Shown here: positions 23,752 through 32,032 of the stretch, one piece after another
How positions within the stretch are numbered: position 1 is the stretch's first letter
Layout: each line of letters starts with the position of its first letter
Origin: Bradyrhizobium sp. SK17
Lineage (GTDB): Bacteria > Pseudomonadota > Alphaproteobacteria > Rhizobiales > Xanthobacteraceae
Direction: 5' to 3'
NCBI RefSeq assembly: GCF_002831585.1
Contig: NZ_CP025113.1
Span: 7,889,001 to 7,953,000, forward strand
Length of the DNA: 64,000 nt
Translations under genes and position numbers: made by a program
The notes under the pieces: generated by a model
The model's database searches: none
The model's input: the letters and a program-made list of their open reading frames with translations, nothing else
Told to the model about the DNA's origin: nothing

Positions 23752-26429
23752 CCACGACGACCATCAACGGCCGCGCGGCTTCCCTGCCCGACGATCCCGA
23801 CGCGCTGCTGATCGAGGTGGTGCGCGACCAGCTCAAGCTCACCGGCACCAAGCTCGTGTGCGGTGGCGGCGTCTGCGGCGCCTGCACCGTGCTGGTCGAT
23901 GGCGCGCCGGTCGCAAGCTGCCTGATGCCGGCGCATGCCGCCTCCGGAAAATCGGTGACGACGGTGGAGGGCATCGGCGCGGCCCAGCTGCATCCGGTGC
24001 AGAAGGCATTCATGGCGCATGACGCCCTGCAATGCGGCTTCTGCACGCCGGGCTTCATCGTGGAAGCCACCGCGTTCTGCGACCGCTGGCGCGCGACCAG
24101 GGGAACGGCGGTGCCGACGCGCGAGGAGATCGGCGCGGCGCTGTCGGGCCATCTCTGCCGCTGTGGCGCCTATGACGGGATTTTCCGCGCGGTCGCCGAT
24201 GCATGCGCCGGCCGGTTCGACGGCGACAATATCGCAGCGCCCCGCATCGAGGCGCGCGACAAGGTGACGGGCGCGGCGAAATACACCGTCGACATCAATC
24301 ACGACGGCCAGCTCGAAGGCCTGATCCTGCGCTCGCGCGAGGCCCATGCGCGGATCGCCACGCTCGATCTTGCGCCGGCGCGCGCGCTGGCCGGCGTCAC
24401 CGCGGTGTCGTTGATCGGCGACGACCGGATCGTGCGCTATGTCGGCGAGCCGATCGCGGCGGTCGCGGCGAAAGACCGCAAGACGGCGCTTGCCGCGCTG
24501 GCCGCAATCAAGCTGACCAGCGAACGCCTGCCCGCGGTGATCGGGCTCGACGCCGGCCGCAGAGACGACGCGCCCGTGGTGTTCGACCGCGCGAGCCGGA
24601 AGCGGGCCGGCAACGTGTCGGAGGCCGCCGGCGGACCGGCACCATGGAAGCAGAACATCCGCGGACCGACCGCGGTGTTCTCGACCCGCGCCAAGAAGGC
24701 CCGCAACTGGGTCGATGAGGCGCGCCAGGCGAGCAACAAGCTGCTGGTCGAAGCCACCTTCCGCACCGCCACGCAGCAACATGCCTGTCTCGAGCCGCAC
24801 GCCGCGGTGGCGCGCTTCGACGGCGACCGGCTGACCCTGCACGCCTCGACCCAGCAGGTGTTTCACCTCAAGGAGCAGATCGCCAAGCGCTACAAGCTCG
24901 AGCACGACAAGGTCCGCGTGATTGCCGATCACGTCGGCGGCGGCTTCGGATCGAAGGCAAGCCTCGGCGTGGAGACGATTGCCGCGATCGAGCTGGCGCG
25001 CGAGGCGAAAGCCCCGGTGCGCGTGGTCTACGACCGGCATGAAGAGCTCTCGGTCGCCGGCTATCGACCGGCCGCGGAATTGAAGGTCGCGCTGCTGCCC
25101 TCCGAGCGGGGCGCGCTGAAGGCGCTCTCCGTCACCGCCCATGCCGATACGGGCGCTGCCACCAACTCGACGATCGCGGGCCTCGCGCGGCTGATCTATC
25201 CGGCCGAGGCGAAGGACCTGTCGGATTTCGACGTCATCAGCAACCTGCCGCCCGGCGCCGCCTTCCGCGGCCCCGGCGGCCCGCCAATGGCCTTCGCGGT
25301 CGAGCAGGCAATCGACGAGGCCGCGCTGCGGCTCAAGGTCGACCCGATCGCGCTGCGCAAGCGCTGGGATCCCGATCCCAACCGGCAGCGGCTGTACGAT
25401 TGGGCCTCCGGGCTCGAGGTGTGGCGCAGCCGCAAGCCACAGCAGAACGGGCGCTATCGCCGCGGCATCGGGATGGCGACCGGCTACTGGCTGTATCTCT
25501 GGCAGCCCAATGTGAAGGTCGAGGTCGCGGTCAAGGGCGGCCGCATCGTCGCCAGCACCGCGACGCAGGACATCGGCACCGGCACCCGCAGCGTGCTCGC
25601 CGACACCATCGCGCGCGAGTTCGATCTCGAACCTGCCGACATCGACGTGCGGATCGGTGATTCCGCGCTGCCCGAAGGGCCGGGCTCCGGCGGCAGCCGC
25701 GTCACCGCCTCGGTGCTGCCGCCGACGATCCTTGCCGTCCGGAAACTCAAAGCCGCGATGCTCGAACAGGCGACGCGAAAGCCCGCGCCCGGCTCCAACG
25801 CGCCGTGGCGCGAGCTGATCGCGCGCTCGCCCGACATCGCGGTGACCGAGACGCGTGGCGAGGACGGCAAGAACACCGCGCCCGGCATCCGCTCGCCGCT
25901 GCGCGAGGTCGGCCTGATCGGCATGGTGTTCGGCTGGATGATGCGCCGCTTCTCCAACATCGCGGTCGGCGCCGGCGTGCCGAGCTCGGTGCAGGTGATC
26001 GAGGTCGAGGTCGACACCTGGCTCGGCCATGTCCGCGTGCTCAACGTGCATACCGGCATCGCGGTCGGAAAGATCGCGGCGCCCGCGCTGGCACGCAGCC
26101 AGGCCTGCGGCGCCGTGATCCAGGGCCTCGGCTATGCGCTCTACGAGGCGCGCGAGCTCGATCCGACCAATGGCGACGTGCTGACCGCGGGAATGGAGGA
26201 TTATCGCATCCCCGGCATCGCCGACACGCCGGAGATCGACGTCCATTTCGACGAAGCCGGCTTCGACCACGTGCTCGGCAACAGCGTCGGCATCGGCGAG
26301 GCGTCGACGGTGCCGACCTCGGCCGCGGTCGCCAACGCGATCCACGACGCGATCGGGATCCGCCTCACCGAAATTCCGATCCGGCCGGACCGCATCGTCG
26401 CCGCGCTGAAGGGGAGGACCGCCGCATGA
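23748..26429 (+). CDS. Xanthine dehydrogenase-family oxidoreductase: fused [2Fe-2S] and molybdopterin subunits
   Basis: An 893-residue fusion. Residues 1-160 are the two-cluster iron-sulfur subunit: the plant-type cluster has Cys38, Cys43, Cys46 and Cys58, and the second has Cys96, Cys99, Cys137 and Cys139 (QCGFCTPG, LCRCG). Residues from about 165 onward are the molybdenum-binding subunit, with VGGGFGSKAS, AFRGPGGPPMAFAVEQAIDEA, and the base-catalyst region NSVGIGEASTVPTSAAVANAI, in which Glu851 is the likely catalytic glutamate. Usually these are separate chains. Enzymes of this type hydroxylate aldehydes or N-heterocycles. The next gene, overlapping by ATGA, encodes the FAD subunit. No XdhC-type maturation factor is present nearby. 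Confidence 0.9.
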   Translation: MTTTTINGRAASLPDDPDALLIEVVRDQLKLTGTKLVCGGGVCGACTVLVDGAPVASCLMPAHAASGKSVTTVEGIGAAQLHPVQKAFMAHDALQCGFCTPGFIVEATAFCDRWRATRGTAVPTREEIGAALSGHLCRCGAYDGIFRAVADACAGRFDGDNIAAPRIEARDKVTGAAKYTVDINHDGQLEGLILRSREAHARIATLDLAPARALAGVTAVSLIGDDRIVRYVGEPIAAVAAKDRKTALAALAAIKLTSERLPAVIGLDAGRRDDAPVVFDRASRKRAGNVSEAAGGPAPWKQNIRGPTAVFSTRAKKARNWVDEARQASNKLLVEATFRTATQQHACLEPHAAVARFDGDRLTLHASTQQVFHLKEQIAKRYKLEHDKVRVIADHVGGGFGSKASLGVETIAAIELAREAKAPVRVVYDRHEELSVAGYRPAAELKVALLPSERGALKALSVTAHADTGAATNSTIAGLARLIYPAEAKDLSDFDVISNLPPGAAFRGPGGPPMAFAVEQAIDEAALRLKVDPIALRKRWDPDPNRQRLYDWASGLEVWRSRKPQQNGRYRRGIGMATGYWLYLWQPNVKVEVAVKGGRIVASTATQDIGTGTRSVLADTIAREFDLEPADIDVRIGDSALPEGPGSGGSRVTASVLPPTILAVRKLKAAMLEQATRKPAPGSNAPWRELIARSPDIAVTETRGEDGKNTAPGIRSPLREVGLIGMVFGWMMRRFSNIAVGAGVPSSVQVIEVEVDTWLGHVRVLNVHTGIAVGKIAAPALARSQACGAVIQGLGYALYEARELDPTNGDVLTAGMEDYRIPGIADTPEIDVHFDEAGFDHVLGNSVGIGEASTVPTSAAVANAIHDAIGIRLTEIPIRPDRIVAALKGRTAA

Positions 26430-27349
26430 GCGCCGCAACCGCATTCGCAATGTCCGCGCCCGAATTCCGTGCCGCCGGCACCGACCTGTCGGAGCGCCGC
26501 CGCAGCGGCCTGTCGTGCGGGTCGATCATCGACCTCACCGCCAGCCCCGATACCATCGGCATCACCTGGGATGGCAACGGCTCGGCACGCATCGGCGCGC
26601 TGACCGCGATCGCCGCGATCGCATCCGACCCGCGGCTCGCCCAGGCCTATCCCGGCATCAGTGCTGCCGCACAGGGCCTGGCTACACCGCAGATCCGGCA
26701 CATGGCGACGCTCGGCGGCAACCTCGCCCAGCGCTCGCGCTGCTGGTACTACCGCAATCCGCAGATCGCCTGTCTCAAGAAGGGCGGCGCCGACTGTCCG
26801 GCACGATCGGGCAACCATCTCTATCACGTCGCGTTCGATCTCGGCCCCTGCGTGGCGCCGCATCCGTCGACGATGGCGATGGCGCTGCTGGCCTATGACG
26901 CGAAGCTCACCACGGACCAGCGCAGCGGCCTGTCGATCTCCGACCTGCTCGGCGACGGCAGCAACGGCACCGCCGACAATCTGCTCGCGCCGGGCGAACG
27001 GATCGAGCGGATCGAGCTCCCTGCACCGCTCGCCGGCGAGCGCGCGCTCTACCGGCGCGCCATCAGCCGCTCCTATGCGGAATGGCCGCTGGTCGAGATC
27101 TGCGTGCGCGCGGTGATCTCGGGCGGCACGTTCCAGCAAGTCGACATCGCCGCAGGCGGCATCGCTCCGGTGCCGCTGCGTCTCGCAGCGTCCGCGGCGG
27201 CGCTCGAAGGCAAGCCGGCCAATGCGGCCAGCGCGGCGCAAGCCGCCGAGCTTGCGACATCGGGAGCCAGGCCGCTGCCGATGACCGGATACAAGCTCGA
27301 ACTATTGACGGGCCTGGTGCGCGACGTGGTGGAACGGATCGCGGTGTAG
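26426..27349 (+). CDS. FAD-binding subunit of the molybdenum hydroxylase, PaoB/YagS-like
   Basis: A 307-residue FAD subunit. AAGTDLSERRRSG and ATLGGNLAQRSRCWYY correspond to the flavin-binding loops of the CO dehydrogenase flavoprotein family. Four cysteines, Cys106, Cys116, Cys124 and Cys142 (RCWYYRN, IACLKKG, GADCPARSG, GPCVAPHPS), match the insertion that in E. coli PaoB holds an extra [4Fe-4S] cluster. That suggests an aldehyde oxidoreductase of the PaoABC kind, a family-based inference. The ATG overlaps the stop of the fused subunit gene (26426-26429). Confidence 0.88.
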   Translation: MSAATAFAMSAPEFRAAGTDLSERRRSGLSCGSIIDLTASPDTIGITWDGNGSARIGALTAIAAIASDPRLAQAYPGISAAAQGLATPQIRHMATLGGNLAQRSRCWYYRNPQIACLKKGGADCPARSGNHLYHVAFDLGPCVAPHPSTMAMALLAYDAKLTTDQRSGLSISDLLGDGSNGTADNLLAPGERIERIELPAPLAGERALYRRAISRSYAEWPLVEICVRAVISGGTFQQVDIAAGGIAPVPLRLAASAAALEGKPANAASAAQAAELATSGARPLPMTGYKLELLTGLVRDVVERIAV

Positions 27350-27377
27350 TGTGCAGGCGACTGTTTCCGCGCCGGGC

Positions 27378-27998
27378 TCACCGCGCCCGGGTCAGCGCCA
27401 GCCAGATGCCGCCGCCGATCATGAAGCCGCCCGAGATGCGCGACATCAGCCGCGTCCGCTCCCTGGAGAAGAATTTTCGGGCGCGGCCGGCGGCCAGCGC
27501 GTAGGCGGCGTCGGTCAGCACGGCGGTCACCATGAAGGTGATGCCGAGCAGCGCGACCTGCGGAATGTGCGGCTTGTCCATGTCCATGAACTGCGGAATG
27601 AAGGCGCCGAAGAACACCAGGACCTTCGGGTTCGATAGCAGCACCAGAAAACCCTGGAGGAAGAAGCCGCCGCGCGGCGGCGGCGGTGTCTCATCGGTGC
27701 CGACGCCCTCGACCGGCGAACGGATCAGTTTGAAGCCGAGCCAGACCAGGTAGGCGGCGCCGGCGAAGCGTACCCAGTCGAACCAGTAGCCCATGGTCGC
27801 CATCAGCGAGGTCAGGCCGACCGCGACGGTGCCGATCACGATCGCGAGCCCGACCTGCGCGCCCAGCACATTGGTCAGCGCCGCGCGCGTGCCGTAGCGC
27901 AGGCCATTGGCGATCACCATCGTGACGATCGGACCGGGCAGCAGCGCCAGCGCAATGCAGGCGGCGACGAAGGCGAAATAGGCTTGCAGGGACATCAT
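27378..27998 (-). CDS. LysE/RhtB-family amino-acid exporter
   Basis: A 206-residue inner-membrane exporter with about six hydrophobic segments. The family marker LALLPGPIVTMVIANGLRYG follows the first helix, then TNVLGAQVGLAIVI, GAAYLVWLGFKLIRS, a basic/proline loop, FFLQGFLVLLSNPKVLVFFGAFIPQF and a last helix with GGFMIGGGIWLAL. Exported substrates in the family are basic or neutral amino acids and analogues; this one is unassigned. Two ATG codons in tandem (27998, 27995) can serve as start. It ends 28 bases from the convergent FAD subunit gene. Confidence 0.88.
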   Translation of the reverse strand: MMSLQAYFAFVAACIALALLPGPIVTMVIANGLRYGTRAALTNVLGAQVGLAIVIGTVAVGLTSLMATMGYWFDWVRFAGAAYLVWLGFKLIRSPVEGVGTDETPPPPRGGFFLQGFLVLLSNPKVLVFFGAFIPQFMDMDKPHIPQVALLGITFMVTAVLTDAAYALAAGRARKFFSRERTRLMSRISGGFMIGGGIWLALTRAR

Positions 27999-28022
27999 CG
28001 AATTCCGGTTTGAGCGCTCGCC

Positions 28023-28112
28023 ATGGCCGGGCTCGTCCCGGCTATCCACGTCTTATGGTGGCGCAACCGGATCATAGAGGCGTAGATGCCCGGGACAAGC
28101 CCGGGCATGACG
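28023..28112. repeat. Intergenic palindromic repeat, family D copy 1
   Basis: The left arm reads ATGGCCGGGCTCGTCCCGGC. The right arm reads GATGCCCGGGACAAGCCCGG and ends GCATGACG. A second copy is at 33805. Confidence 0.75.
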
Positions 28113-28116
28113 GATT

Positions 28117-28650
28117 CTATCGACCGTTCATCGCAGCAACCATCCATGTCGTGATCGCCCGCGAACCCAGGAACGCCAATACTTCGCGCTGGACGTCTGC
28201 AACGTCGCCGCTGCCCTGCGCCGCCACCGCCATCAGATCGCAGCGATGCGACACCGCGATGCCGATCGCGGTGCGGTGGCCATCGAGATCATAGGCCCTG
28301 ATCCGTCCCGGCATCTCGGCGACATCGACGACGTCGCCCGCCTTCCGCGGCACGAAGCGCGGGCTGATCATGTCGACATCGGCGACGCGGTCGACCTCGT
28401 CGTCATCGGCAACCCCGCTGTCGCAATTGCAGAAGCCGAGCTTCGGCCGGGCATAGACCTCGACGTCGGCACCGCAATCGCTCGCGTTGCAACGAAAGGC
28501 GCGGCCGGTGGGCCAGCCGTCGCGCGGGAACGGCCATGCGATCTCGCGCCACTGCGCCGCGCGCGGCGGCGCCATCTCGTAGCCGGCGACGGCCGAAAGC
28601 CCGCCAAGCGCCAGGAACATCGCTGCGATGAGCGGCCAGGAGCGCATCAT
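28117..28650 (-). CDS. Hypothetical exported protein with cysteine-rich motif
   Basis: A 177-residue protein with an N-terminal hydrophobic segment (residues 4-23, SWPLIAAMFLALGGLSAVAG) that looks like a signal peptide or anchor. The body contains EIAWPFPRDGWPTGRAFRC and four clustered cysteines (FRCNASDC, GFCNCDSG), suggesting disulfides or a metal site, then an acidic stretch and HRTAIGIAVSHRCDLMAVAA. I recognise no family. The ATG begins seven bases after the stop of the LVIVD-repeat gene, so both exported proteins are probably made together. Confidence 0.65.
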   Translation of the reverse strand: MMRSWPLIAAMFLALGGLSAVAGYEMAPPRAAQWREIAWPFPRDGWPTGRAFRCNASDCGADVEVYARPKLGFCNCDSGVADDDEVDRVADVDMISPRFVPRKAGDVVDVAEMPGRIRAYDLDGHRTAIGIAVSHRCDLMAVAAQGSGDVADVQREVLAFLGSRAITTWMVAAMNGR

Positions 28651-28657
28651 CGTGCAC

Positions 28658-30100
28658 TCACGGCAGGCCGGCGATGGCGCGTGCCTCGCCGGTCAGTTCG
28701 AGAATGTGCAGGCCGGTGTTGGCGCGATCGACCGCATAGATGTAGCCGCGATCATCGGTCTCGACATTGTTGGTCTGGATCGCGACCTTGCAGCGATAGA
28801 AGCCGTCGACGGTGTTGCAGCGCTTGTCGGTCGCAGATGTGATGGACGGAATGAAGTACCCGACTTCCTTGGGGTGATAGGGATCGCGGACGTCGAGCGC
28901 ACGGACGCCGGCATTGAAGAAGGCGATGAAGGCCAGCTTCTTGTAATAAACCGGCGCCATGCTCTCGTTCGACGAATGCGAGCCGAACCGGCCGCCGCGC
29001 TCGCAGAACGCGCCGGAGGCCTCGGGCACCGTATAGCTCGAAATCATCATCGGCCGGGCTTCGGTGGTGACGTCGGCGAACCACACCATCTGCCGCGCCT
29101 CGCCGCATTCGTTAAGGATCGCCTCGTCGACGATCATCACGATGTCCCGCGTCTTGCCGTCCTTGTCGCGGGCGAATTCCGCGATCGGCATGCCGGGCAT
29201 CGGAAACACCGTGTGCGCGCCGTTGAGCGCCGACATCGGCATCCGCGCGATCTCCGGGAATTTCAGATTATCCGGGGTCGGCGCCTTCGGTCCGTTCAGG
29301 AGCTTGTCGCGATCGACGATCTGCAGGAAGCCGCCCTTGTCAGTGCCATAGCCGAAATAAACCCGATTGCCTTTCGGCCCGGTCGAGATCGGCCCGTGCA
29401 ATTCGGTCGGCACCGCGCCTGTGGCGCCCGGCTCCTGCCCCGGCAGGCCGAAATCCCTGATCTTCACGGGATGCGCGGGATCGGAGAGATCGTAGACCTG
29501 GGTCATGCGCCTTGTGCGCCAGTCCGGCGCGCCCGACACCAGATAGGCGATCCCGGTGTCGCACTCCCAAAAGTTCTTGTGCGTGTCCTTCAAGCCTTCA
29601 CCAATGTGGGTCACAAGAACCGGATTGGCGGGATCGGCGACGTTCCAGATCTCATGCCCTTCGGTGCCGACCGCGCGCAGCATGTAGACCGCGTTGCGAT
29701 CGGCTTTCGGCAGGGTCTTGCCGTCGCAGACCCGCACCATCTGCGCGCCACCGGCTTCGTATCTGCCCTCCTGGCCTGGAATGTGCCGCAAATACTTTGG
29801 ATGCGCGGGATCGGTGACGTCGACGATCGAGGTGCCGTTTGGCTCAGCCTTGCCGGTCATCGGATTGACGGGATCGGGAATTTCGTCGGTGCCGCCGTGA
29901 TGGCCGATATAGGCGATCCACCTGTTGCCCTGATGATGGATGGTCGGTTGATAGGCACTGCGCGCCTGCAAGTCATCCCACCCGACCAGTCTCATGTTGG
30001 AGGCTTCGGGCGGGTCGCCGATTTTCTGCTGGGCACTCGCACCATGCGCGAGCAGGACGAGGAAAAACGTGCAGCAAATTGTCGTAACGCGACCGCCCAT
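28658..30100 (-). CDS. Exported LVIVD-repeat / beta-propeller-like protein
   Basis: A 480-residue protein with signal peptide (about residues 1-23, ending HGASAQQ). The body is made of repeats of the type 'SIVDVTDPAHPKYLRHIPG', 'EIWNVADPANPVLVTHIGE', 'QVYDLSDPAHPVKIRDFGL' and 'RALDVRDPYHPKEVGYFIP', the LVIVD pattern that forms beta-propeller blades. No enzymatic motif is obvious. Such proteins are found in periplasm or on the surface, with unknown partners. The frame is open to 30265, but the signal peptide places the start at 30100. The ArsR operon is divergent 121 bases away. Confidence 0.8.
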   Translation of the reverse strand: MGGRVTTICCTFFLVLLAHGASAQQKIGDPPEASNMRLVGWDDLQARSAYQPTIHHQGNRWIAYIGHHGGTDEIPDPVNPMTGKAEPNGTSIVDVTDPAHPKYLRHIPGQEGRYEAGGAQMVRVCDGKTLPKADRNAVYMLRAVGTEGHEIWNVADPANPVLVTHIGEGLKDTHKNFWECDTGIAYLVSGAPDWRTRRMTQVYDLSDPAHPVKIRDFGLPGQEPGATGAVPTELHGPISTGPKGNRVYFGYGTDKGGFLQIVDRDKLLNGPKAPTPDNLKFPEIARMPMSALNGAHTVFPMPGMPIAEFARDKDGKTRDIVMIVDEAILNECGEARQMVWFADVTTEARPMMISSYTVPEASGAFCERGGRFGSHSSNESMAPVYYKKLAFIAFFNAGVRALDVRDPYHPKEVGYFIPSITSATDKRCNTVDGFYRCKVAIQTNNVETDDRGYIYAVDRANTGLHILELTGEARAIAGLP

Positions 30101-30184
30101 GCGCACCACCCCGTAGTTCCCTGCCAATCTGTGCTGGCTGCGGCCAACGCTAGCACGGTGATCCCGGCGCCCAAACACACGCTC

Positions 30185-30214
30185 TTGACATGCAACCATT
30201 TGGTTGCCTATTAT
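30185..30214 (+). promoter_or_regulatory. arsR promoter with perfect operator dyad in the spacer
   Basis: The -35 is TTGACA (30185-30190) and the -10 TATTAT (30209-30214), 18 bases apart. The spacer holds the perfect inverted repeat GCAACC-ATTT-GGTTGC (30192-30207). Transcription should begin at about 30221, directly before or at the arsR start codon. Confidence 0.75.
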
Positions 30215-30221
30215 CCAACCC

Positions 30222-30536
30222 ATGGATGAAGTCTTCAAAGCCCTCGCGGATGCCTCACGGCGCACGCTGCTTGACCGGCTTCACGATCAGAACGGACAGA
30301 CGCTCGGTGAACTCTGCGACGGCCTCGACATGACGCGTCAGGCCGTCACCAAGCACCTTGGGATTCTGGAGGAAGCCAACCTCGTCACCACGATCAAGCA
30401 TGGCCGCGAGAAGCTGCACTACCTCAACCCGGTTCCGATCCATCAGATCGGCGAGCGGTGGATCAGGAAATTCGAGCGCGGCAAGCTCGCCGCGCTCAGC
30501 GAATTGAAGCGACAATTGGAGAAGCGTGATGAGTAA
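30222..30536 (+). CDS. ArsR-family transcriptional regulator
   Basis: A 104-residue winged-helix repressor starting MDEVFKALADASRRTLLDRL, with the recognition helix in DMTRQAVTKHLGILEEANLV and the wing in TIKHGREKLHYLN. No metal-binding cysteine motif of the ArsR/SmtB type is present, so it senses something other than metals or acts as an SdpR-like autoregulator. It is the first gene of an operon with three SRPBCC genes, an association common for this subgroup. The stop overlaps the start of the next gene (ATGAGTAA). No Shine-Dalgarno sequence is seen; the message is probably leaderless. Confidence 0.88.
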   Translation: MDEVFKALADASRRTLLDRLHDQNGQTLGELCDGLDMTRQAVTKHLGILEEANLVTTIKHGREKLHYLNPVPIHQIGERWIRKFERGKLAALSELKRQLEKRDE

Positions 30537-30993
30537 GCCGGACTATGTCTACGTCACCTATATCGAGACCACGGCGGAGAAGCTGTGGCACGCGCTGACA
30601 TCGAGCGAGTTCACCGAGCGCTTCTGGTTCGGCTATCGCGCGACCTCCGACTGGAAGGTCGGTTCGCCCTATCATTTCGCCAAGGACGGCAGTCGCGCCA
30701 TGCAGGGCGAGGTGCTAATCGCCGATCCGCCGCGAAAACTCGCCTATAGCTGGGACGTCGTGAAGGAAGGCGTCGAGCGCGAACAAATCTCGCGCGTCAC
30801 TTTCGATATCGAGCCGCGTGGCCGGATCGTCAAGCTCACCGTAACGCACGACGATCTCGGCCCGAAGACGCTGCGCGACATCTCCGGTGGCTGGCCGATG
30901 GTGATTGCGAGCCTGAAGAGCTTCCTGGAGACCGACCGCGAACTGCCGGCCGACCTGCCCACCAGCGGCGCGAAGGAGACCAGCAATGTCTAA
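30529..30993 (+). CDS. SRPBCC (AHSA1/START-like) protein 1
   Basis: A 154-residue START-like fold protein beginning MSKPDYVYVTYIETTAEKLW, with the AHSA1 pattern ALTSSEFTERFWFGYRATSD, GEVLIADPPRKLAYSW, VTFDIEPRGRIVKLTVTHDD and the C-terminal helix GGWPMVIASLKSFLETD. The fold has a deep hydrophobic cavity for a ligand; the ligand here is unknown. It overlaps arsR by eight bases and the next gene by eight bases. It is a close paralogue of the following gene (same start MSKP-x-x-VYVTYIETT, same ALTSSEFT). Confidence 0.85.
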   Translation: MSKPDYVYVTYIETTAEKLWHALTSSEFTERFWFGYRATSDWKVGSPYHFAKDGSRAMQGEVLIADPPRKLAYSWDVVKEGVEREQISRVTFDIEPRGRIVKLTVTHDDLGPKTLRDISGGWPMVIASLKSFLETDRELPADLPTSGAKETSNV

Positions 30994-31450
30994 GCCCGTC
31001 TTCGTCTACGTCACCTACATCGAGACCACGCCGGAGAAGCTGTGGGACGCGCTGACATCGAGCGAGTTCACGCAGCAATACTGGTTCGACACCGAGCTCA
31101 GGTCGAACTGGACGATCGGCGCGCCGGTGGCGCTGGTGATGAACGGCAAGGTCACCGACACCGGCGAGATCCTCGAGTTCGACCGGCCGCGCCGCCTCGC
31201 CTACACCTTCAAGCACGAAGCCGATCCCGAACTGCGCAAGGAACCGGCGACCAAGGTCGTGTTCACGCTGGAGCCGTTCGGCAACGTCGTGAAGCTGACC
31301 GTCACGCATGACGGCTTCGGCATCGGCAGCAAGCTGTTCGAGGGCATCGCCAACGGCTGGCCGGTGATCCTGTCGGGGCTGAAGAGCCTGCTCGAGACCG
31401 GCAAGGTGTTCAGGATTCCGCCCGAGAGCCTCGGGCTCGACTGCGCCTGA
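30986..31450 (+). CDS. SRPBCC (AHSA1/START-like) protein 2
   Basis: A 154-residue paralogue of the preceding protein: MSKPVFVYVTYIETTPEKLW, ALTSSEFTQQYWFDTELRSN, EILEFDRPRRLAYTFKHEAD, VVFTLEPFGNVVKLTVTHDG and NGWPVILSGLKSLLETGK. The ATG overlaps the end of the preceding gene (ATGTCTAA). Tight coupling and similarity suggest local duplication. The differences lie mainly in the cavity-lining middle part, so the ligand may differ. Confidence 0.85.
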   Translation: MSKPVFVYVTYIETTPEKLWDALTSSEFTQQYWFDTELRSNWTIGAPVALVMNGKVTDTGEILEFDRPRRLAYTFKHEADPELRKEPATKVVFTLEPFGNVVKLTVTHDGFGIGSKLFEGIANGWPVILSGLKSLLETGKVFRIPPESLGLDCA

Positions 31451-31486
31451 CCTGCCATGAAGATCTATCGAAGGATACGCGCGGAC

Positions 31487-32002
31487 ATGAACATCGAGAA
31501 ATTCAAACCAGCGATCGTCTACGCCATCTACATCGCATCGACGCCCGAGAAGGTGTGGCAGGCGCTGACGCAAGCCGAATTCAGCCGGCAGTATTTCTCC
31601 GGCCATGCGATCGAGGTCGACCAGAGGGTCGGCGGCGCCTACATCGTGCGCACGCCCGACGGCGCGCTGCATATTTCCGGCGAAGTGATCGAGTGCGTGC
31701 CGCAGCGGCGGCTGACCGTCACCTTCAACGTCAACTGGCCGCAGCTCGTCGAGAAGCTCGGGCCGACGCTCGTCACCTGGGAGATCGAGCCGGCGGGCGA
31801 CGGCGTCAAGCTGACCTTGCTGCAATCGCACGATCGCCCGATCAGCGGCGACATCCTGTCCGGCGGCCGCGCCGGCTGGCCGGCGATCCTCTCCAGCCTG
31901 AAAAGCCTGCTGGAGACCGGCAAGGCCATGGTGATCCCGATGCAGCCCCCGCAGCGCATGCTGGCAGCGCTGAAGGAGCTGGGGATTGCGATGCCGACGT
32001 GA
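31487..32002 (+). CDS. SRPBCC (AHSA1/START-like) protein 3
   Basis: A third, more divergent paralogue of 171 residues: MNIEKFKPAIVYAIYIASTP, ALTQAEFSRQYFSGHAIEVD, GEVIECVPQRRLTVTFNVNW, VTWEIEPAGDGVKLTLLQSH, GGRAGWPAILSSLKSLLETGK. It has an extra C-terminal helix (MQPPQRMLAALKELGIAMPT). The frame opens 30 bases earlier, but AAGGA eleven bases before 31487 and the family start support this ATG. It ends the ArsR operon, followed by a palindromic repeat. Confidence 0.83.
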   Translation: MNIEKFKPAIVYAIYIASTPEKVWQALTQAEFSRQYFSGHAIEVDQRVGGAYIVRTPDGALHISGEVIECVPQRRLTVTFNVNWPQLVEKLGPTLVTWEIEPAGDGVKLTLLQSHDRPISGDILSGGRAGWPAILSSLKSLLETGKAMVIPMQPPQRMLAALKELGIAMPT

Positions 32003-32032
32003 GGCACACGGCGATCTCCCCACATCAGCGCT

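Noticed and set aside
23439..26450. A very long open frame (about 1000 codons) on the minus strand opposite the molybdenum hydroxylase gene
   Set aside because: It is His/Arg/Asp-rich with no family features and mirrors the GC-rich codon pattern of the real gene on the plus strand; similar mirror frames occur opposite rpoD, dnaG and carB.
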